Shown here in pieces: positions 6,974-10,949 of a DNA stretch of 10,949 bases. The number at the start of each line of letters is the position of its first letter. The stretch's first letter is position 1. The translations under genes and the position numbers were made by a program. Below the pieces are notes generated by a model. It was not told where the DNA came from. It searched no databases and saw only the letters and a list, made by a program, of their open reading frames with translations. The stretch lies in the NCBI GenBank assembly GCA_964618855.1, contig CAZUCD010000129.1:1-10949 (forward strand). The letters run 5' to 3'. The DNA is from CAZUCD01 sp964618855. Its GTDB lineage: Bacteria; Sumerlaeota; Sumerlaeia; SLMS01; JANRJK01.

Positions 6974-7932
6974 GGCAGCGTTTCGATCACCACGGAGATG
7001 TCGGCCTTCGTCGGCAGCAGGCCCATCGGGGTCCTGAGTGAGCCTTCGACCTTCGAGTTGATCGTTCCCTTCGCGAGGAACCCGAATGCCGTGTTGATCT
7101 CGAGCGTCGAGGTGCGCGTCCCAGAGAGCGTGGCACCGTTCGGTTGCGGAACACCGGTGAAACTGGTCGCGCCCGTGATGACGGTGGTCGCGGGGTCCGA
7201 GCTCAGGAGCGTGTAGTCCGACTTCGCCTTCACGGGGACGCCCATCTGCATTTCGTCCCCCTCTCGGGACCACTTCTCGCCCGGTGCCACGGGGCCCGGA
7301 GGGAGGTTCGAGAAGTAACCCGACAGGACGCGCACCATGGCCGCGTCGTTCCATTGGTTTACCAGGTTCATCCCGAGGTCGAAGAGCATGCCGTTCTCGG
7401 GCAGGTCCGCCGCGACGAACCCCGCCTGCGCAATCTCGGTCGCACCCTTGATGTTCGCAATTCGGCCGTCGGGGGAGACCTGAAACCAGAACATCTGGCC
7501 CTTCATTGCATTGAGGAACACCGGGGCGATGTCCTTGCCGGGGTCACCCCGGTCGGAGTCATAGTCCATGTTGGCAAACTGGCCCCTTTCGAGCTGCCGG
7601 AGCCGACGGAAGGTGCCCTTCATCGTCACGACGCCATTGGGTTCGATGCTGTGGACTTCGATCAGCAGGTCGACCAACTGCTCGGTGCGCGTGTGGGCGG
7701 GGTTGCCTTCGATGATCTGGTCGATTTCCTGGACGATGGTGCGGCGCATCACAATTGTGGCGCCCGCCTGCGCAGTGAACTTGAGGTTCACCTTCGCGAC
7801 TTCACCGGCCGCAGGGGCGGCGGCGGGGTCCGGCGTTGCGGCCGGCGTGGCGTCCTGGGCCGGGAGATGGGTCGCGCAAAATGTCGCCGCGGCGAGGATC
7901 GCCGCGAGGCAGTGGGTCGGATTTCTCTTCAT
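6964..7932 (-). CDS. Exported DUF6263-like protein, function unknown
   Basis: 322 residues. The start at 7932 is supported by GAGG (7939-7942) six bases upstream and by an immediate Sec signal peptide (MKRNPTHCLAAILAAATFCA, cleavage after about residue 25). No lipobox is seen. An Ala/Pro-rich stretch (~26-43) precedes a beta-rich domain. Features resembling the DUF6263 family are the opening strand FTAQAGATIVMRRTI, alternating strands such as VDLLIEVHSIEPNGVVTMKG, MDYDSDRGDPG (~125-135), the FWFQVSPDGRIANIKGATEI strand pair, and GEKWSREGDEM with a closing strand run to the C-terminus. The biochemical role of DUF6263 proteins is not known; most are secreted or envelope proteins. The family call is from pattern memory and is moderate. 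The gene is separated from the upstream pseudopilin gene by a terminator, so it probably has its own promoter in 7933-8070; I see only weak candidates there. Confidence 0.8.
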   Translation of the reverse strand: MKRNPTHCLAAILAAATFCATHLPAQDATPAATPDPAAAPAAGEVAKVNLKFTAQAGATIVMRRTIVQEIDQIIEGNPAHTRTEQLVDLLIEVHSIEPNGVVTMKGTFRRLRQLERGQFANMDYDSDRGDPGKDIAPVFLNAMKGQMFWFQVSPDGRIANIKGATEIAQAGFVAADLPENGMLFDLGMNLVNQWNDAAMVRVLSGYFSNLPPGPVAPGEKWSREGDEMQMGVPVKAKSDYTLLSSDPATTVITGATSFTGVPQPNGATLSGTRTSTLEINTAFGFLAKGTINSKVEGSLRTPMGLLPTKADISVVIETLPPG

Positions 7933-7979
7933 GCTGGGCCTCGGTCAGGATGGGCTGCTGGACGCAATTCGACTTCAAC

Positions 7980-8001
7980 GGACCACCGTGTGGTTTGGTC
8001 C
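7980..8001 (-). repeat. Short inverted repeat in the leader of the DUF6263-like gene
   Basis: GGACCA (7980-7985) pairs with TGGTCC (7996-8001). An alternative pairing, ACCAC with GTGGT around CGT (7982-7994), uses some of the same bases. It lies 48-69 bases upstream of the start codon. It could be an operator or an mRNA leader hairpin, or chance in GC-rich DNA. Confidence 0.3.
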
Positions 8002-8070
8002 CCCCGGCGCAACATCAAGCCATCAGGTACTACCCCGCAGTCTCCCGTCGCTTCAATGGGCGAAATTGAA

Positions 8071-8099
8071 GGAGGGGGCACCCATAGGGCGCCCCCTCC
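8071..8099 (-). terminator. Intrinsic terminator after the pseudopilin gene
   Basis: Read on the minus strand, GGAGGGGGCGCCC pairs with GGGTGCCCCCTCC around a TAT loop. That is 13 base pairs, including one G-U pair that exists only in the minus-strand RNA (A-C mismatch on the plus strand). TTCAATTTC follows as a modestly U-rich tail. It begins 21 bases past the pseudopilin stop codon, and the asymmetric wobble pair supports minus-strand use. Confidence 0.75.
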
Positions 8100-8120
8100 A
8101 TGCCATCCCCGCCGCACCGC

Positions 8121-8831
8121 TCAGAAGAAGTTGGCGTGCGGAATGTAGGTCGGCTCGCTGAACTTCTGGCTCACGAAGATGCGCCCCGTCGAGACCGTGC
8201 CGTTCGTCGGGTCGTACTGGAGGAAGTACTCGTCCACCGTGCCGGTGCTTGTCATCTGCAGGCCCGCGGGACCAACCGACCACAGGTAGTAGGAGCCCAT
8301 GTACTGGTTGATCTTCTGGGCCGTCTTGCGCGTGCCGAAAACATAGATGAAGCCCGGCGAGCCCGGGACCGGGCACGGGCCGAAGCCGCCCTTGGTGATC
8401 ACGTCCATGTAGTACAGCGTCGAATCGTACGAGCCGTACGCGTACAGCTTGTCGGTGACCTTCTCCGTGATGTTCACGGAGAAGACATCGAACGGTATCG
8501 TCGTCATGTACGAGATCGGCGTCGTGATCCTGTCGGTGAGCGTTCCCCAGACCCCTTCGCCGTAGAGCTGGTCGTTGAATGGCGGGCACCCCCAGGAACT
8601 GCGCGGATAGCGGTTGTTGTCCACCGCGTAGGACTCGGCAGCGGTTCGCATCACGCGAAGGTCCGACAGGCAGCGCGAGACCTTGGAGCGCACCTGCGCC
8701 TGGAGGAAGTTCGGCACGGCTATCGCCGCGAGGATCGCTATGATGGCGACCACGATCAGCAATTCGATGAGCGTGAACGCGCGGCGGCGCGCCTTCTGCG
8801 AAGTGGAAGCGGGGGGGATTGCGGACTGCAC
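8121..8831 (-). CDS. Type IV pilin-like / type II secretion pseudopilin (FTLIELL class)
   Basis: 236 residues. The start is taken as GTG at 8831 because GAGG (8838-8841) lies six bases upstream. The ATG further out (9137) would run into the sodA gene, and no ATG falls nearer the leader. The product has an 18-residue basic leader ending KARRRA, then FTLIELLIVVAIIAILAAIA (19-38), the prepilin peptidase cleavage/methylation site with Glu at mature position 5, and one membrane helix. NFLQAQVRSKVSRCLSDLRV continues the pilin helix. The C-terminal globular part carries YYLWSVGPAG and YDPTNGTVSTG near the end, a layout common in large secretion-pseudopilin families of PVC-like and candidate phyla. 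The -1 residue is Ala rather than the usual Gly. No prepilin peptidase, ATPase or secretin gene is in the window. It is an orphan gene bounded by terminators on both sides, so it is likely a monocistronic unit. Inference: inner-membrane-anchored pilus or secretion-fibre subunit. Confidence 0.9.
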   Translation of the reverse strand: MQSAIPPASTSQKARRRAFTLIELLIVVAIIAILAAIAVPNFLQAQVRSKVSRCLSDLRVMRTAAESYAVDNNRYPRSSWGCPPFNDQLYGEGVWGTLTDRITTPISYMTTIPFDVFSVNITEKVTDKLYAYGSYDSTLYYMDVITKGGFGPCPVPGSPGFIYVFGTRKTAQKINQYMGSYYLWSVGPAGLQMTSTGTVDEYFLQYDPTNGTVSTGRIFVSQKFSEPTYIPHANFF

Positions 8832-8854
8832 GGGGAACCTCGGTGGCTGGCTTG

Positions 8855-8870
8855 GGCGCGCGGGCGCGCC
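8855..8870 (-). repeat. GC-only palindrome in the pseudopilin leader
   Basis: GGCGCGC (8855-8861) and GCGCGCC (8864-8870) are perfect inverted repeats separated by two bases, 24 bases upstream of the GTG start and just before its Shine-Dalgarno. It may form a leader hairpin or be a protein site, but such palindromes also arise by chance at this GC content. Confidence 0.3.
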
Positions 8871-8890
8871 TGATGCATGATGGATGGCAA

Positions 8891-8919
8891 AGTTTGGGAC
8901 CCGGGCGAGCGTCTGGCAA
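8891..8919 (-). promoter_or_regulatory. Candidate sigma-70-type promoter for the pseudopilin gene
   Basis: On the minus strand TTGCCA (8914-8919, five of six matches to TTGACA) is followed after 17 bases by CAAACT (8891-8896, three of six matches to TATAAT). It lies between the sodA terminator and the GTG start and would give a leader of roughly 50 bases. The -10 match is poor, so this is tentative. Confidence 0.28.
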
Positions 8920-8942
8920 GCTGGAATCACCCGAAAACGAAA

Positions 8943-8977
8943 GGCCGGGGGGAGGCGACTCCCGCCTCCCCCCGGCC
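8943..8977 (-). terminator. Strong intrinsic terminator after sodA
   Basis: GGCCGGGGGGAGGCG (8943-8957) and CGCCTCCCCCCGGCC (8963-8977) are perfect 15-base inverted repeats around a 5-base loop, starting 6 bases past the sodA stop codon. Read on the minus strand the hairpin is followed at once by TTTCGTTTTC, a U-rich tail. The plus-strand side has no T-run, so the element terminates leftward transcription of sodA. Confidence 0.85.
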
Positions 8978-8983
8978 CTGGAT

Positions 8984-9583
8984 TCAGGGACGCGCCGCGA
9001 CCTTCAACAGCTCCCCCACGCGACCCCAGTGGACCACGTTCATGAAGGCCTTCGTGTATTCGGCCCGCCGGTTCTGGTACTTCAGGTAATAGGCGTGCTC
9101 CCAGACGTCCACCATCAGGATCGGGATGACTCCCCACTGGGTCAGGTTCTGGTGGTGCTCACTCTGGAGGATCACGAGGTCCTTTGCCTGCGGACGGTAG
9201 GCGAGAACGCCCCAGCCGCTGGCCTGCACGGCGTTCGACGCGGCCAGGAACTGGGCCTGGAACTTGTCGTAGTCGCCAAAACTGCGGTTGATCGCATCAG
9301 CCAGGTCCCCCGCCGGCCGCCCACCGCCCTGGGGCGACATGATCTCCCAGAACAGGACGTGGTTAAAGTGCCCGGACCCGTGGAACGCGCACTCGCGGCT
9401 CCAGTGCTTGACGAGTCCATGGTCACCCTTCTCGCGGGCCTCGGCGAGCTTCGCCTCCGCGTTGTTCAGGCCATCGACGTAGCTCTTGTGGTGAAGGTCG
9501 TGGTGGAGTTTCATCGTCGCCTCGTCGATGTGGGGCTCGAGGGCGTTGTACGCGTAGGGAAGTGGTGGAAGTACGTGAGGCAT
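8984..9583 (-). CDS. sodA: Superoxide dismutase, Mn-type of the Fe/Mn family
   Basis: Converts superoxide to oxygen and hydrogen peroxide. The 199-residue product from the ATG at 9583 has no signal peptide, so it is cytoplasmic. GGAGA (9593-9597) lies nine bases upstream and the family N-terminus (LPPLPYAYNALEPHID) starts right after the Met, which rules out the longer open frame. Metal ligands by family alignment are H27 (KLHHDLHHKSYVDGLN), H75 (GHFNHVLFW), and D159 and H163 (DVWEHAYYLKYQNRR). G71 stands where iron enzymes usually have Gln, and a Gln (Q145, in HHQNLTQW) sits near the manganese-type position, so Mn use is favoured; cambialistic use cannot be excluded. A terminator follows the gene, and 104 bases separate it from the upstream TPR gene, so it may have its own promoter there. 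The symbol is by type, not by orthology test. Confidence 0.96.
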   Translation of the reverse strand: MPHVLPPLPYAYNALEPHIDEATMKLHHDLHHKSYVDGLNNAEAKLAEAREKGDHGLVKHWSRECAFHGSGHFNHVLFWEIMSPQGGGRPAGDLADAINRSFGDYDKFQAQFLAASNAVQASGWGVLAYRPQAKDLVILQSEHHQNLTQWGVIPILMVDVWEHAYYLKYQNRRAEYTKAFMNVVHWGRVGELLKVAARP

Positions 9584-9607
9584 GGCGGGCCATCTCCGTG
9601 GTGGTTT

Positions 9608-9622
9608 CGGGGCGGCGCCCCG
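9608..9622. repeat. Short GC palindrome upstream of sodA
   Basis: CGGGGC (9608-9613) and GCCCCG (9617-9622) flank GGC, in the 104-base gap between the TPR gene and sodA. On the minus strand it comes before the sodA Shine-Dalgarno. No T-run follows. It could be a weak terminator for the TPR gene, a leader hairpin or chance; nothing else in this gap is recognisable. Confidence 0.25.
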
Positions 9623-9687
9623 CTGTTTGCGCCGACGGTGCCCCGGCGGCCCAACGCGGCGCAAGGAGACGCCGCAACGCGTGTCGG

Positions 9688-10949
9688 CTATCGCCCAGCC
9701 TCAGCCAGTTTCCGCCGCTCGAGCTCGTAAAGCCTTGGCGCCTCGAACCTGACCGCACGCAGCCGATCCATCAACTCGACCGCCTCATCGAGTCGGCCGA
9801 GCAGCAGCAGGGCCTCAGCCCGCGCTGCAATGGTCGGCGGAGGCGCCATCCCCCCTGCTGGGGGCAGCGAGCCAAGCGCACCCTCCCACTCGGCGCGCGC
9901 CTCAGAGGTCTTCCCCTGCGCCTCGAAGACCCGTCCGAGCAGCATCCTGAGCGTGGCCACACGGGCGGCGCCGCCGCTCCCCGGCATCGAGGCCGCCGCC
10001 GTGCCCAGTTCAATCGCCGTCCGCGCGTGTTGCTCGGCATCCCCGAGCCGCCCCGTTCTCAGGGCGATGTCGCCGAGGGCAAACTCGACCGTCGCCAGGT
10101 CCGCCCCGTACTTCATGCGACCCTTGGGGGCCTCCATCAGCGATCGAAGGACTCCTGCCGACTTGCCAAACCACTCGGTCGCAGCCTCGAAGTGCTCCAT
10201 GGCGAGTTCATTGCGCGCGATGTCCATCATGACGTTGGCGACCGTGTCGGAGCGCTCTCCCGCCGAGGCGACGGCGAGCTCGAGTGCGCGCGCAAGCACG
10301 GGTGCGGCCTCGGCGTTCCGTTTCCTGTCGCGGAGGAGCGTCCCCCATGCGGCCTGCGCCCGCGCCACGCGGGGATGGGAAGTCCCGAGTGCAGCCTCTG
10401 CGGCCGCCGCGGTGTCCCGGTAAATGGACTCCGCCTCGTCCAGTTCCCCCCTCCGCCGCAGCCCATCCGCGAGCGTGAGCCGCAGCATGATGGTGTCGGG
10501 ATGACGCGGACCCGCAGACTCTTCCAGGATGGCGAGCGCCCGCCGCGTCAGCGCCTCCGCCTCCTCCGCCTTGCCGCGACGCGCCAGCACCTCCGCCAGG
10601 GAGCTGGCGGCCCTGCCGGTCAGGGGATGGCGCTCTCCACCGATGGCTTCATGTGTTGCGAGCGCCTCGCGCATCAACTTCTCGGCCTCATCCATACGGC
10701 CCGTGGCGGCAAGCAACTGCCCGAGGTTGAGCTTGGCAACCGCCGTCTCCGAGTGGGCCTCCCCCCGAGCCTTGGTCACGATCGCCAGGGCGCGCCGGTA
10801 CATGGACTCCGCCTCCTCCACCTCGCCGCGAACCTTGAGAAGAACCGCCAGGTCGTTCAGTATCCAGGCCAGCCGTGGGTGGTCGGTTCCAAGCGCGCTC
10901 TCGGAAATCGCCCTCGCCTCCCGCAGGACGGCTTCAAGCTCCTCATGCC
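9688..10949 (-). CDS. Tetratricopeptide repeat protein (kinesin-light-chain type), N-terminus beyond window
   Basis: The frame is open to the right edge, so the gene is partial; 419 C-terminal residues are visible. At least five units of about 42 residues follow the kinesin-light-chain-like TPR pattern: a short GxxHP-type turn, an A..L..LA.LL helix, a G...EAE turn and a second helix .RRALAI. Examples are LGTDHP, GGERHP, AGPRHP and LGTSHP turns with EAESMYRRALAI, EAEKLMREALAT and EAEALTRRALAI. The units degrade toward the C-terminus, where the pattern is still helical but irregular (for example TGRLGDAEQHARTAIELG and LGRLDEAVELMDRLRA). Such solenoids bind partner proteins. In several PVC-like and acidobacterial groups similar repeats follow a Ser/Thr kinase or a sensor domain, but no such domain can be seen here. 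Stop codon TAG at 9688-9690. Confidence 0.92.
   Translation of the reverse strand, partial: HEELEAVLREARAISESALGTDHPRLAWILNDLAVLLKVRGEVEEAESMYRRALAIVTKARGEAHSETAVAKLNLGQLLAATGRMDEAEKLMREALATHEAIGGERHPLTGRAASSLAEVLARRGKAEEAEALTRRALAILEESAGPRHPDTIMLRLTLADGLRRRGELDEAESIYRDTAAAAEAALGTSHPRVARAQAAWGTLLRDRKRNAEAAPVLARALELAVASAGERSDTVANVMMDIARNELAMEHFEAATEWFGKSAGVLRSLMEAPKGRMKYGADLATVEFALGDIALRTGRLGDAEQHARTAIELGTAAASMPGSGGAARVATLRMLLGRVFEAQGKTSEARAEWEGALGSLPPAGGMAPPPTIAARAEALLLLGRLDEAVELMDRLRAVRFEAPRLYELERRKLAEAGR

Noticed and set aside
7144..8148. 334-codon plus-strand frame opposite the DUF6263-like gene
   Set aside because: It runs through a terminator hairpin and intergenic DNA, and the minus-strand gene has a signal peptide and a Shine-Dalgarno.
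8832..9137. N-terminal extension of the pseudopilin to the ATG at 9137
   Set aside because: It would translate through the sodA terminator and 3' end. The GTG at 8831 has a well-placed GAGG and gives a normal prepilin leader.
8819..9730. 303-codon plus-strand frame across sodA
   Set aside because: sodA on the other strand has all four metal ligands and conserved motifs; this frame has none and crosses a terminator and two intergenic gaps.
1..10949. CRISPR arrays, tRNA or rRNA genes, insertion sequences, attachment sites or phage genes
   Set aside because: No regularly spaced short repeats, no tRNA-like cloverleaf, no transposase or integrase motifs were seen. The window is ordinary chromosomal coding DNA.

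Overview
The window is GC-rich and gene-dense, with no intergenic gap above about 190 bases. It looks like a chromosomal segment of a Gram-negative-type bacterium. The secreted FTLIELL-type pseudopilin with a late YLWSVGP / YDPTNGTVS motif, the DUF6263-like exported protein and the kinesin-light-chain-type TPR protein together suggest a lineage of the PVC / Hydrogenedentes / Sumerlaeota / Armatimonadota kind. That placement is inference from protein style; no rRNA or other marker in the window settles it.

Left half, plus strand (1-6957): a tightly spaced run that begins inside aspS (aspartyl-tRNA synthetase, 5' end missing). It continues with aroB (3-dehydroquinate synthase), then a fused homocysteine S-methyltransferase / methylenetetrahydrofolate reductase (YitJ-type). 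Next come an exported protein with a SPOR-like domain and a helical, TPR-like C-terminal part, a small dual-specificity-phosphatase-like protein, and a small exported proline-rich protein. Gaps are 23, 19 and 4 bases for the first four genes, so they probably share a transcript. The last two genes are spaced at 128 and 65 bases.

Right half, minus strand (6964-10949), in transcription order: a TPR protein running off the right edge, a Mn-type superoxide dismutase, a type IV pilin-like/type II secretion pseudopilin, and a DUF6263-like exported protein. sodA and the pseudopilin gene are each followed by a strong GC hairpin that reads as an intrinsic terminator on the minus strand, so they look like separately transcribed units. 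The two halves converge at 6957/6964, where both stop codons lie in one small stem.

No complete new system is evident. The two most unusual points are both missing catalytic residues in otherwise recognisable proteins. The phosphatase-like protein keeps the fold signature but has lost the HCxxGxxR cysteine and arginine. The methyltransferase half of the YitJ-type fusion has lost two of the three zinc-binding cysteines, while its reductase half looks intact.
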